Shown one piece after another: positions 49,196 through 62,737 of a stretch of DNA of 64,000 nt (its first letter is position 1; each line of letters starts with the position of its first letter). The stretch covers positions 1 through 64,000 of the forward strand of contig JAALGY010000033.1 in the NCBI GenBank assembly GCA_032358165.1, in the 5' to 3' direction. This DNA is from Diplosphaera chodatii (lineage: Eukaryota > Chlorophyta > Trebouxiophyceae > Prasiolales > Stichococcaceae). Below the pieces are notes generated by a model. That model worked only from the letters and a program-made list of their open reading frames with translations. It made no database searches and was not told the origin of the DNA. The translations under genes were made by a program, and so were the position numbers.

Positions 49196-50132
49196 GCTGC
49201 TACGCTTGTTCACCGGGTGTCTGGTCTTGTGCCTGCCGCACCGCCTGCAGTGAACGTTCCTCACCTTCAGCGCGGCTTGCGTGGGGCCTGCGACGCCTGG
49301 GCTGCAACACACGTGACACCGAGGACATGTCCCGTCTTTGAGAACCTGCACCACGATCGCACTCACCTGTCCGGCTCTGCGCCCCGCTACGCGTGTGTGT
49401 TGCTGCGCCGCGGCTACATGCATGCATGCAGTACCCGGCCTGGACCTGGAATCATGTAGCCTCCTAGGCAACGCGCGCCTCGCCACTCAAGGGGTCAGCT
49501 GACTGTATCATGCGTATGCAGGGAGGACTGATGTGCAATCAGACCGGGGTGAGACCCAAGCCAGTCTGACGTCGAGATACAAAAGTCGAACCTTGCGCAA
49601 TGGCACCGCAGCTCTCACATGCAGATGCACGCGTCCCCGTCAGCTGCAGGCCTGTGTGAGTGCAAGCATGTAAGCACGGCAGCAGCTGGGTTCTGACGGT
49701 AAGTGGCGCGCACAAATTTGTACTGGCGTCCCCGGGCTGGTGCGTGTGGGGACCACACGCCCGGCAGAAGTTTCCAGGCTGCAGGAAGCAGAGGATGGCG
49801 CCACACCATCCCGATACCGAAAGCTGCATGCGGTCAGTTGTGGTCGCTTGACACCACATGCCATCTTTGCTGTAGCTGTTGCTCCTCTGGTACATGTTCT
49901 TGAAGGCTGACATGTATAACGTCCCACAGAGCGCCAGCTACACCATAGGTGGTCCCAAGTCGGTGGTCCCAAGTCCTCCAACAGGCACTGAATGTCAACC
50001 TAGAGAACGATTGCCGCCAGGTGTAGCTTCATGGCCATTCAGCCCAGTTCCTGTCGCTGCTGGTCCACACTCACCATCCGGACCTACTCAGTCTGCATCC
50101 TCACCAGCAGCCAGCCTGTAGCATCCGCACCA
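49196..50132. other. Intergenic region between copper ATPase 5' end and Lin0512 gene 3' end
   Basis: A 97-codon open extension upstream of the chosen ATPase start is present but looks like intron or leader sequence. The rest shows no domain-like coding segment. It contains the 14-bp tandem duplication at 49,948-49,975. Confidence 0.45.
49948..49975. repeat. Tandem duplication of a 14-bp unit
   Basis: GGTGGTCCCAAGTC occurs twice in immediate succession, without mismatch. Intergenic, just 3' of the Lin0512 gene on the minus strand. Confidence 0.9.
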
Positions 50133-51232
50133 TCAGTAGCCCACGGTCACGGCGGCCACCGCGATGTACCAGTCGTCGTTGCGGTCGCCTGCAACCCGAC
50201 ACACTGCACTCAGAATACTGAGCTCTATGGTACCGCAGAGTTTGTGGCTCTCCGCTGCACATGGGGAGCAGGCCGTGCATGCAGGCCATCATCTGCGGAC
50301 ATCAAGCTGCCACACAGCCCGCCCATCTTGAGTTGCGAGCCCTCGCGGCGCACCCAGCTCCGCGATGGCGACGCCGCTGCTGGCGCGCAGGCCGCCGTCC
50401 ACCAGCTCCACGTGGACGCTGCCGTACGGGAACACCGCCCTCACCCGCTCGATTTCCACCGTCCCCTGTGCAGCAGCAGGGCTGAGACCCAGTCGACTCG
50501 TCTGCCCTGCGGCTGCCTGCATTGGAGGTCGCAATGTAGGAGCGCGGTGCACACCATGCTGCTTGGGCGCAGCAGCACGGCCCACACGGAATCGACTGCT
50601 TGCCGTACCGGGTCCGGCACGCCAATCTTCACACGCAGCTTCAGGCCATCGTACCCGTTCGGCACCTGCGCCTCACAGAACAGCATGCTTATGCGCTGCC
50701 GCAAGCAGCGTAGCAGGTGCAGTGCCACAGGCACGGACTGCTGGCGGGAGCATCGAAGCATAACTGGAAACATGCTGGTGCTTTGGGCGTCAGCGTACCA
50801 GCTTGCGGATCACCGGCAGCGAGTTGAACTCGATGGCGTTGCGGCACGCCCGCACCGCCGCTTTCTGCATGAAATCAGCCGCACGAAATGTGCCTGAGAA
50901 CATGGCAAAGCCGGCGACAGGCAGGACAGCGGCCTGCAGCTGCGCATCAGCCGTGCTGGCACACTGGCCCGTCTGAAACAGAATCGTTGATCATGCCCTG
51001 CAGCGTACCGTGGCATCCTGGCCGTGCTGATCCGCCCCCGTGCCCGCCTCAACAAACAAAACCTGCAGCGGCGGACGGCAGCTGCTGCTCGTTTTCCATA
51101 CGAGCTGCGGCTGGGTGCGAGCAATAGGCGCTGCGGCTGAGTGCATGGTCCTCCCAGCAGGCGCGGCACCTGCTGGAGCTCAGGAGCTGCGTCGCCGGGC
51201 GCATCCCCGCCGGCCGCTACAGGGCCCGCCAT
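50133..51232 (-). CDS. Lin0512-family protein of unknown function
   Basis: Six exons (51232-51170, 51062-51009, 50864-50799, 50665-50609, 50465-50354, 50188-50133) join in phase to 135 residues. After a short leader (MAGPVAAGGDAPG) the conserved core reads VLFVEAGTGADQHGQDAT, KAAVRACRNAIEFNSLPVI, YDGLKLRVKIGVPDP, VRAVFPYGSVHVELVDGGL, SSGVAIAELGDRNDDWYIA and a final VAAVTVGY. I recognise this order from the small bacterial Lin0512 (CHP02058) family, whose role is not established; the GxDQHGQD and VDGGL motifs are the best-conserved parts. No signal peptide or membrane segment. Exon borders fall between the conserved blocks, so the gene is well adapted to a eukaryotic genome even though the family is mostly bacterial in my knowledge. 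An earlier start upstream of MAGPV cannot be excluded. Confidence 0.85.
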
Positions 51233-51911
51233 GGCCGCCGCGTCGCTGCTGCGGCCTGGGCTGCAGTGCCAGGAGCGCTGCCGATACAGCTGATGAGCCG
51301 GCTGCTGGGAGCGGTTGCGGCCAGCACAGGTCCGTGTGCCAACTGTAGTGCGCGTGCGGCGTGATGCAGGGTGCCACACAGCCACAAGTCGGCACCGTCC
51401 AGAGACTATCTGATGCTTCTGCCCAGCAGGCGCTATTGAAGCTGGTCTGCCACAACGATGCGCCAAAGGCATATGTATCATTTACTGGTGACGCATTAAT
51501 CAGCGCATGCGCACTTGCGCCTGTGACTTGGTTGAGCTGTTTCTGTGCATGCAATTCCACGTTGTCCCTGCGAAAGACCAAGCTTTCCAACAGCAGATCA
51601 AGTATGTATGTTTGATGGGCCTCTGTGAGCGTTCTTCCAGCGCGGGGTGCTGTGATGCATGTGCAGAGCACCAGAGCTGTACCAGCGACAGCGGCGGCAG
51701 GAAGCGGCAGTCTGTGCGGCAATGGCAGCATGCTTGCAGGACATCGTGTGGTGCATCTACACAAGTCCATGCAGTTGCAGACTGTGCTTGTGTGGCTTTG
51801 CTATGCTTGACGACGTAACATAGTACATTGTTCACGATTGTTCTGTAGGGCACCGCGCCACCGGCCAACACCACAAGGATCCCAGATGCACTCAAACCAA
51901 TGACAAGTGCG
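51233..51911. other. Intergenic region between Lin0512 gene and methyltransferase
   Basis: No domain-like coding segment was found. Open frames reach about 196 codons on minus but mostly overlap the Lin0512 first exon and have intron-like composition. The Lin0512 promoter and the methyltransferase 3' untranslated region should both lie here. Confidence 0.4.
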
Positions 51912-54606
51912 TCATTGCCTTTCGGCGGTGCCACCGGTGCCCTCCTTCGCCGCCTTCATCTGCTTGCGGTAGCTGTCCAGCACGCTCTGGTTGATCTTGC
52001 CGTCCTTCAGCTTGCCGACGATGCTGATGCGGAAGTTGCCCGCCGCCACCGAGTCCGGCTTCGGGTGGGGCGCCTTCTCCTGCAGGGCCTCAGCTCAGCT
52101 CATTGGGCAGGCTGATCAGAGTGCCGGTCATCTGTGGACCAAGCTGCTACACCAGTGTTCTTCCTGTGGCGGCCCGCTCTCGCAGCCTCGAGCACGTGAG
52201 AGCGCAAGCCGCCAGCCTTGCCGCCCTCAGGCAACGCACTGCTCGGGCCGGTGCACAGCAAGGCTCGCGGTGGCAGGCGATCGGCAGCTGGGAGATGTGG
52301 CAGCGCACCAGGACGACCATCTGGTCGTAGAACGCGGTCCCCACGATCTCGGTGGTGCGGTTGAAGCGGTCGAAGCCGGGGTGCTTGCCCTTCGTCACAT
52401 AGTGCCTGCAGCGACGTCGTCTTGGCTGAGACGGTGCTGCCCATGCTGCATATGCGACTGGATGGGTGGGGACACGGGATGGCAATACGTGCAGGGTCGG
52501 AGCCTGCAGGCGTACAAATCTGCGGTGCAGCCGACATGACCAGTCAGAAGCTGCAGCACGAGGACCGCTCACCCGTTCAGCAGGTCCGCAAAGTTCTTCG
52601 CGTACTCGATCCAGGTGCCGTCGCGCTTGTAGCCGCCGCCCCACTTGCTGCTGCCCACGTCCTGCAGCCAGCGCCAGCATGGGCCTCAGCTGCATGAGTC
52701 GCAGCCTGCAGCCCGGGTGTGGCTGGCAGGCTGCAGAAGGCCGCAGCGTCTGGAGGACCGACCCACACGGCGGTGCTTGCGCCACCATTCGAGCACGGTG
52801 GGGAATTGGCGGCCCGCACGCACCATGCTGGTGGCGGTGTCCTCACAGATGTACACGCCGCCCAGGTTCAGCAGCGGCCACGCCTCCTCCCACGTGGTGA
52901 TCTGCAGCGGGAGCAGGCTCGCGGTGCAGCGCTCAGCAGGCGGTCGCCACGGCCGCCAGTGTCAAGGAGCAGCACATGCGCTGGACTGGCAACATCTGCA
53001 CGGGCATCGAAAACCAAGGCTGTACCTGCTGCTCCATGGTGTGCCCACCTGCGGCAAATGCACAGCACGCAAGTTCTTGACCGACTCAGAAGCACATGAA
53101 CGAATGTGACACAGGGAGGCCCAAAGGACACATATGGGACCGCCCTGCAGCTGGGACGCTGGAAGGATGCTTCCAGGGCGTGGTCTCACCGTCGTCCAGG
53201 ATGACGTCGAAGGAGACGCCCTTCTGCGCCATCTCCTTCCGGAAGCGCGCCCAGCCCTCCCGGTCCGACTGGTCCCCCACGTAGATGTTGGTGCGCGGCG
53301 GGTGGTTGAACAGCTCCTGCGGCGCGCACCGTGCACATTTTGAGGGTGAGGCGCCGCACACCAGCCGCAGCTGCTGCAGCGGCTCGCGCCAACCCGCCAG
53401 CTGCCGCCCACGCTGGCAGGCTGGTCTGCCGCCAGCCTGGCGCCGACCTCGGATGCCAGCTGTTTACATCACTGCGCCGCGCTTGTCTTGCAAGTTCGCT
53501 GGCCTGATGGTGGTCAGGTCGTGGCCTGAGCTGGGGTTGCCGCCATGATCTGCTTTCAGGGTCTGGTCCACTGCTCACCTTGCAGTAGGGGTTGATGTCG
53601 ATGCCGTACATCGTCAGCCCTGGCCCGAAGTAGGTGTGCCACATCTCGATGGTGCCACCGGACTGCAGGCAGCAGGGCTTGCATGTGGTGAGGCACTGGT
53701 TTCTTGTCATGCTGTCTGAGGAGCAAAACGATAAGAGGTCCTGAATCCGTGTGGGGTATCTGACATGCCATCAACTTGCCACAGACAGTGCCGGCACACC
53801 AGCTGCGTTGGTTCGCAGCACACGTTGACCTCACCTGCACGCCGATCTCCAGGAAGTTGAGCGTCTTTCCACGAAACTGCTGGAAGTACCTGCACAGCAT
53901 GCCAGCGACGCCTTCAGAGGCACCGGGCTACTGTTGATGAGGGCGTGGCAGCTGCAGTGGGCAGGCAGCAGGTGCAACAGCAGCAATGCCATCACCTGTC
54001 ATACACCGGGAAGTACTGGCTCCTGCGGGGTGGGAGCTGCACAGTCAGAAGTGGGCCGCACACCGCTCGCACGGCAAATTTCCACAACCAGCACTGGTTG
54101 CAGCTTAGTTTGTCTGCAGGAGAGGACGGCAGCTTGGATTCCCAGCACAGGGCGGCAGCGCACCACTTCCGCATCAGCGGCCCCCGCTCGTGCGCCTTGA
54201 ACAGCTCCCACAGCGGGTTGCCCTCCGGGTTCCGGACTTTGATGGTGCACACGCCGCAGCTGGACGCCGCGGCGGCCGCCGCCACGCCGGTCTGCACCGC
54301 CACCGCCTTTGCCGACTCGGCGGCGGCGGCGACTGTGGCAGCGACCGGCGCCGCTGCGCTGGGCACTGTGGGCGCGCCGGAGGGTGCGAACCTCCCCAAC
54401 ACCAGCTGCAGGCACCAAGTTGTAGGGTGACGCAGTGCAGCGCAGGGTCATTGGCCGCGGGAGGCACGTGCACATGCAGCCGTGAGCGGCAGCTGACCAG
54501 GGGAAGCCCGACCCACCACGATGACAGTGGCTGCCACGGCGCCCGCCACGAAGCCCCGCGTGGTGTCCGAGCTGGGCCCGCCGCTGTGCTTTCTGTCGGC
54601 GCCCAT
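51912..54606 (-). CDS. Membrane-anchored SAM-dependent methyltransferase (class I)
   Basis: Eleven exons (54606-54517, 54405-54164, 54022-53996, 53889-53835, 53662-53579, 53316-53190, 53048-53026, 52901-52767, 52661-52573, 52405-52309, 52079-51912) join in phase to 378 residues. An N-terminal helix GFVAGAVAATVIVVLVLG makes it a likely type II membrane protein, followed by an alanine-rich stem. The catalytic fold starts with SQYFPVYDRYFQQFRGK and the SAM-binding NFLEIGVQSGGTIEMW. It continues with MYGIDINPYCK (acidic ribose-binding position), IYVGDQSDREGW, FDVILDDGGHTMEQQ and LGGVYICEDTATS. This pattern fits plant, algal and bacterial methyltransferases often found with glycan or hydroxylase clusters. 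The substrate is unknown; a lumenal Golgi substrate is inferred from the anchor. The 23-nt exon supplies the GGHTMEQQ part. Confidence 0.88.
53026..53048 (-). other. 23-nt microexon of the methyltransferase gene
   Basis: Bounded by CCGCAG and GTACAG on the minus strand. Joined to its neighbours it completes DDG-GHTMEQQ-ITTWEEAW in frame. Without it, 1 nt would be left over and the conserved DDGGH motif would be lost. Confidence 0.85.
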
Positions 54607-55456
54607 GGCAGCACAACCGCCGCGGATGCACCCGGCAACGCCAGGCTCAGGCAGCTGCTGCGTGCTGCGGACGCCGTGGACGATCGGATACGCTCGATGC
54701 TGGTCAGATCTCGGGTTTGTTGCTCACGGCCTGCGGCAGCGGTGACTGACGCGACCAGCTTGGGATCACTCGCAGCCCGTTTGTATGCTGGACTGCATGT
54801 CAGCCGCAAACCGTCGTTGCGGCACCAGCTAGCAGCCCACCCTGTAGAATCACTTAACTACGCAGCCAAGTTGCGGATGTTTACACTGGCACAGACTTGT
54901 GTGCATGCACAGGAACAGCTGCTCCAGGACGGGCCGCTCAACCGCTGCCCGACAGGTCCGACAGCTCGTCTGACAGGATCATCAAGCTTCGCGTTCTGCC
55001 CCCTGGCTCCGGCAGCCCAGATAAGGCCGCCAGGTGCTGATGTCGCAAATCTTTGAGTTGAGCAGCGAGCCCAGCGCTGATCCTGGTTTTTATTAAATAC
55101 ATCACCTTTGTGCATGTCATAGATTGCTCTACAACAGCCCAGCATCATGCAGGGCGCGCTCGCAGGCGGCACAGTCATGGTGCCCAGGACGTCTGACACA
55201 TCCAGGTATGCACGGCGTCGGCCCTGCAGCTGAAACACAGATCATGTGTACCTGGGGGTATCTGGTCTGCTGTGTCACAGGGATCGTGAGTGCTCAAGGC
55301 TGCTGCAGCCCGCAGGCTTTGAGGGTCATGTCATGCAGCAAACATGGCAAAGTTGCATGCAATCGATTTTGGTCGCGTTTCGTCCTGTGCTGCCAGCATA
55401 CTCAGCTGGCCTGCAACACGCAGTACTCTGTGTAGCAGCGCCCACCGCAGCCCCTG
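54607..55456. promoter_or_regulatory. Divergent promoter region of methyltransferase and porphobilinogen deaminase
   Basis: The two genes start in opposite directions 850 bp apart. A plus-strand ATG at 55,146 opens MQGALAGGTVMVPRTSDTS followed by GTATGC, a possible donor, so the deaminase might have an upstream first exon. I could not fit an in-phase junction with confidence. Confidence 0.4.
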
Positions 55457-58176
<2,720 letters not shown>

Positions 58177-58405
58177 GCAGCAGTGGGCGGCTGCAGCGGA
58201 GGCGGTCATGCGGCCAGTGGCAACTGCAAAACAATGCCGCTGCGCCACATCCAGAGGCGCAGCTGCTGCAACAGACAGCCGGCGGCGTGCGCTGCGTAGC
58301 AGCAACGGGATCACCGCATGTTGATCAGTGCCGCCGGATTGTGAGAGCCCGGAGTGCGTGCTCGTATGCTGAACACCGTCAGGGGCTCATGAGTGTCAGT
58401 TGCCA

Positions 58406-58433
58406 GGCGGTCTAGATCCGGCGGTCTAGATCC
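58406..58433. repeat. Tandem duplication of a 14-bp unit
   Basis: GGCGGTCTAGATCC occurs twice head to tail, without mismatch, about 230 bp after the deaminase stop codon. Each copy contains the palindrome TCTAGA. Confidence 0.9.
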
Positions 58434-58511
58434 GCTCTACAGAATCAAACATTCTATCCAACATGTCAGCAGCCAGGCAGCCCTTAAACATCCTGCAGCC
58501 TGCAGAGGTGT

Positions 58512-58516
58512 TGTAA
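58512..58516 (+). terminator. Putative polyadenylation signal TGTAA of the deaminase gene
   Basis: TGTAA in the context GTTGTAAGCG lies 336 nt after the deaminase stop codon. It is the first such motif downstream that I noticed. Consistent with a green-algal 3' end but unproven. Confidence 0.4.
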
Positions 58517-59108
58517 GCGACCATGATTGGCCACTGTAGAAGTGTGTGCTGGTGCCACACAAGTGCAATGTGCACAAGGCAGAAACATCTTCGCATCACC
58601 ACCTAAAACACCATTCGCGCCCTCTACGAATACCTGCCTTTCAGACCGGATATGAGCAAGTGATGCTCAGTCTGTGCCTTGTTTTGACAGCATAGTGTGC
58701 GCTGCCCTCGCCTGCTGCCACAGTCATACGTGGGCTGCAGTGTTCGTCGGCCTCCATCATACGCAAGTCCGGGCCAACACTCTCTAGATCTGGTTAGAAG
58801 CCAGCTTCAGCTACCCAACCGATTCAGAGCTCCCAAGACCAGGTAATCTTTGACGAAGATTGCACACTGAGCAGCTCTGGCATGTATTGAAAACCTGATC
58901 CCAGGTGAAGTGACAGTCTCCATGGGCATTGTGGACACAGACCTCAGGTTGCTCTGATCAACAGGTTGAGGCATAGACGATCATTCCCCGCGGAGATTTT
59001 GTTGCGTTTGCCTTATCTGCGAGATGCAAGTAGGAGCGCTGATGGCGTTACATAGCGTGTTGCAGGGCGATTGTACTACACCTGCGCACCCCGTGGGAAG
59101 GCGCCGCA

Positions 59109-61410
59109 ATGCACAGCTGCACAGCCCCGGGCGTGGGGCAGGGCGCCCTGCTGCAACGCAACGGCGCCGCCAGCTGCAGGCATGGGCATGCGGCGAGGCA
59201 GCCGCGGCTGCCAGCACGGCCCGGCCTGCAGCGCAGGCGCAGCGGCCTGCCGTGCCGCGCAGAGCGACAGGAGCCCCAGCAGGGCGAGCAGCAGGCCGAG
59301 GCTCCAGTCAGTAAGCTCAGACCCTGTGTGCATCATAGGTCGTGGGTGCCACCCACCATCCTGCGTGCACAGGCCGCTGACCCTGCACCAGCCTGTGTGC
59401 TCTCACAAGCTGCATGGCGAGGCAGCACGGGGAGGTCGAAGACGAGCTGAGGCTTTGTTCCTGCTTCGCAGGCGGACCGAAGTTCCTGTTCGACGAGGAC
59501 CCCGCCCCATCAGAAGGCTTTGCGTCAGTCTTCAAGGCAAGCCTGGCGTCCGTATGCAACACGTGTACACATGTGATGAGGCACCCACATATCCTGCTGA
59601 CTGTGCACCGTATGTGCTGCTGCATGTGCCGGCGCGCAAGGCACCCCATGCGAATGTGCGTGCGACACGCAGGCAGCCATGTCTCGAGAGTCTGGTGCAG
59701 CGCAGCGACCCCCGCCGCCGCCGACGCCAGCGCCGGAGCCGCAAGCTCGGCAGCCCGTGCAGCAGGCAGCCGACACAGCCGAGCCAGCGCCCATGCCAGG
59801 CACGCATTTGGTGCAGGGCGGGCAGGTCTCACAGGAACCAGCGCTGCCATTCATGAGTGTGGCTGCACAGCTGGCGCTTATGCGCGGTAAAAGTTGTTGT
59901 TATGTCACCGCTGCATGCGTGCTCCATCCTGTCAGGCCGCTGAGTGGTTGCACTGCCCTCACAGGTCCCAAGTTCCTCTTCGATGAGGATGGATCGCCAT
60001 CGCCGCCGCCGCCGATGCAGGAGCAGTTTGCTGAGCAGCCCGCACAGCTTCCGCAGCAGGAAGATGTAGCAGGGGAGCCAGTCGAGCTTCCAGGCATGCG
60101 ACAATTCAACACAGCCGCTGAGCTGCTCACAAGCTGTCCCACAGCTCCGCGTGCTGTGCGTTTGCTGGCTGGCGGGTTTACTGGTGTGCGGCTATCGGTG
60201 CTTGGGCACATGCAGCAGATCACGCAAGGGTCATGGCGCTCATGGTTTGAGCCCCCGCTGCGCCTGCAGGCCCCAAGTTCCTGTTTGACGAGGATCCCGT
60301 GCCGCCGGCAGCGGAGGGTGCGGACGGCGATCTGATATCGGCCAACCCGGCCTTCGCGTCAGTCTTCAAGGTGATGACGTCCAAGCTGTGTGAATTCTGT
60401 ACACATGCACCTGCTGTCGCGCCCCCCAGCTATGTCGTGACCACGAGGGAACAGCACCAACCCTCACAACCGCTTGCAGCAGCCCTGCGTGGGCACAGCG
60501 TCGGTCCACCTTGATCGTGGCTGGGCCGACGTGCGCTGCGCCTCCCCTTCACCCCAGCCGTCACGTGCGCAGGCCTCCCTGGAGCGGAGCCGCGCGATGC
60601 GGGAGGGCGCCACCGGCAGCGCCAGCAGCGGCAGCGACTCGGACGCCCCTGCGGCCCCGCCGCCAGCCCCGCAGCAGGGGGCGGCCCCCGCAGCGCCGCC
60701 TGCAGTGGCGGCGGCGCCGGCGGCGCCAGTGCCCCAGCAGCTGCTGGACCCGCAGCAGGGGGGCCGCAACCTGCCCCAGTCCGAGAGGTGCGTCCCGAGG
60801 CCGGAACCCCCTCATGACCACCTGGATCGTGCAGCGCTGGCGAGGCCGCCTGCTGATCACAGACCCTGCCAGGTGTCCTGGCCATGGCTGACACCAGGTT
60901 CGAGGTTTGTTGTGATGGTGAACGTGACGCTCCCACACCTGGCGCCTGACGTCGCCGCGACCGTATCTTACGTCATCTGCAGGCTGCCGTCGGCCGCTGA
61001 GGAGGTGCTGCTATCGGCGCTGCGCGACTCGCGGCGCACCATCATCGCGCTGCAGCACATGCACAAAGACGTGCGCCAGCTCCTGCGGCCGCCGCGCGCC
61101 GCCTCAGCTCATGCTGTCATCCGAGAGTCTTGCACCGTGCCTGGCTTGCTGCAGGCACAACGTGTGCATGCGCAGCCTCTGCAGGGGGCGGCAGGACGTG
61201 CTGCAGAAACGCCCACACGCAGGCCGCTGACTGCGTCCATGCAGTGTGAACCTGAGGTCGCCCGGTGTTCTCTCGCAGGTGGAGGCCTCCCTCAAGCGGG
61301 AGGAGCAGCAGTTCAACCGCCTGCACTTCGCACTGCAGAAGGCCAAGTCCGACGCCGCGCGCATGGCGGCGCTGCAGCAGATGCTCGACCGCCGCGGGCC
61401 CCCGCGATGA
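59109..61410 (+). CDS. Unrecognised protein with three GPKFLFDED modules and C-terminal helices
   Basis: I know no family for it. An eight-exon model (59109-59310, 59472-59536, 59673-59886, 59965-60183, 60270-60370, 60573-60787, 60983-61115, 61279-61410) keeps phase and gives 426 residues. The peptide GPKFLFDED occurs three times, each time at the start of an exon entered in phase 1. Two of these exons also share the ending FASVFK, so they are duplicates. Between them the chain is proline/glutamine/alanine-rich and probably disordered. The C-terminus has two helical parts, AAEEVLLSALRDSRRTIIAL and VEASLKREEQQFNRLHFALQ, probably coiled coils. One module uses a GC donor (AAG-GCAAGC). The donor after exon 7 (GTCATC) is weak, and the donor after exon 4 is chosen over an earlier GC site. 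The repeated acidic-aromatic peptide could be a short binding motif. Confidence 0.66.
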
Positions 61411-62737
61411 TGGGACAGGCCGCTGGTGCGGCGCGGCGAGAGCGACGGGCGTGAAACATGGTCACATGTGTGGCGTGGGTGTCAGCTGAGGGTGCGATGC
61501 AAGCCCAGTTCAGCTTGTTGCGCGGTGTACCTGCGACAGCTTGACCGCATCGTCTGCAGCTCCTCCCGTGGTGCACTGCAACTGTGTCATATGACTTTGC
61601 TACAGTGATTGCTTCGTTTAAATGGCACTGTCACGACACCACAGCAAAGGCGCGGCGGGTCATCAGCATGTGTGGTGCTGCGTGCGTGCACGGTGCGTCG
61701 AACACAGCTGCAATCGCAAGCCCATTGCCAAATCACAGTTCATGCACCAGCCGACTACCGCCAATGCTGAAATCTACGAGCCACTACATTCACACAGCGC
61801 CGCTCATGTCAGCATTACGATGTCAGCCGCACGTGCGACCAGGGCTTGTAGTGCTGTACTTGCCACATCACGATCGCCGGGTGCAGCAACATAGTGCAGG
61901 CGCTTCGCACAGCCACAATCCATTATATAGTGCATCAAGCCCTCTATAGGCCTACATCAACCTAGCTTCAAGTAAAATGCCGCGCATGAAGCGCCGGGCG
62001 ACTGAGGAAAGCCAACAGTCGGCAGCTGCACCTGCGAATACACTGCCGCTCCAGCTGCCGGCAGCCAGCCGCCCTGATGACGACGCCGCCTGCCTAGCGA
62101 CGTCCGCAGGCGCCATCGATGTAGAAGCTTCGTCTCGGGCCTGCGATCGGCCCAGCCTGCTTCCAGCAGATGTGGAGGCACTCGCCACCGACAGGTGCGA
62201 GCGACCTTTGTTCAGCCTGCGATCCTGCCTGCTGTGGCGGCAGCGGAGAGCGTCGGCAATGTCCTTCGTTACATAGGCACATGCAGATTGCATGCCGTGC
62301 GTTGGTCCTCATGTATACGGGCAGGCCGACCTGTTGCTGGCTGGGTAGCTGTGGTAGCAGCCGGCACGGTGGAACAGCGTATTGACAACACATAGGCAGC
62401 CGACCTCGTATGTTTTTGACAGAAACAATCTGTTGACGGGCTTTGCGCATACTCCGCGCCACTGCGCGGCCATAGGGGTCGCCTTCACGCTGGCGACACC
62501 TGCCGGGGCCGTACTTGCACTGCACGTGCCGTGAAGCCACGAACGCAACCCAGACCCGTTGTAGCCAGCCGTACCTTGCCACAACGCTGCACCCCGCCAC
62601 ACGCAGCACGCGTCAGATACACTGAGGACCCAGGCCTTGTATGATAGGTGTGCTGTACGCCGTGCCCGTCCTGGCACATGCCGGTTTTACTGCTTTATGG
62701 CACTGATCACGGAACCGCCCCCTGACTGACACTACTG
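61411..62737. other. Region between the GPKFLFDED gene and the TAZ gene
   Basis: Mostly without domain-like coding. One candidate first exon of the TAZ gene starts at 61,977 with MPRMKRRATEESQQS and runs to ALATD before a consensus donor at 62,194/62,195. Its basic start could be a nuclear signal, but I could not fit the next junction. The rest shows nothing. Confidence 0.35.

Larger units (their letters stand above)
58177..59108. other. Intergenic region downstream of porphobilinogen deaminase
   Basis: It contains a tandem 14-bp duplication (58,406-58,433) and a TGTAA motif (58,512-58,516) that may end the deaminase mRNA. The stretch from 58,430 to 59,000 is less GC-rich than the genes and has almost no long open frame on either strand. 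The promoter of the next plus-strand gene should lie at its right end. Confidence 0.5.

Noticed and set aside
59076..60223. Minus-strand frames opposite the GPKFLFDED gene
   Set aside because: The plus-strand exon model keeps phase over eight exons and ends in a helical C-terminus; the minus frames show no pattern.
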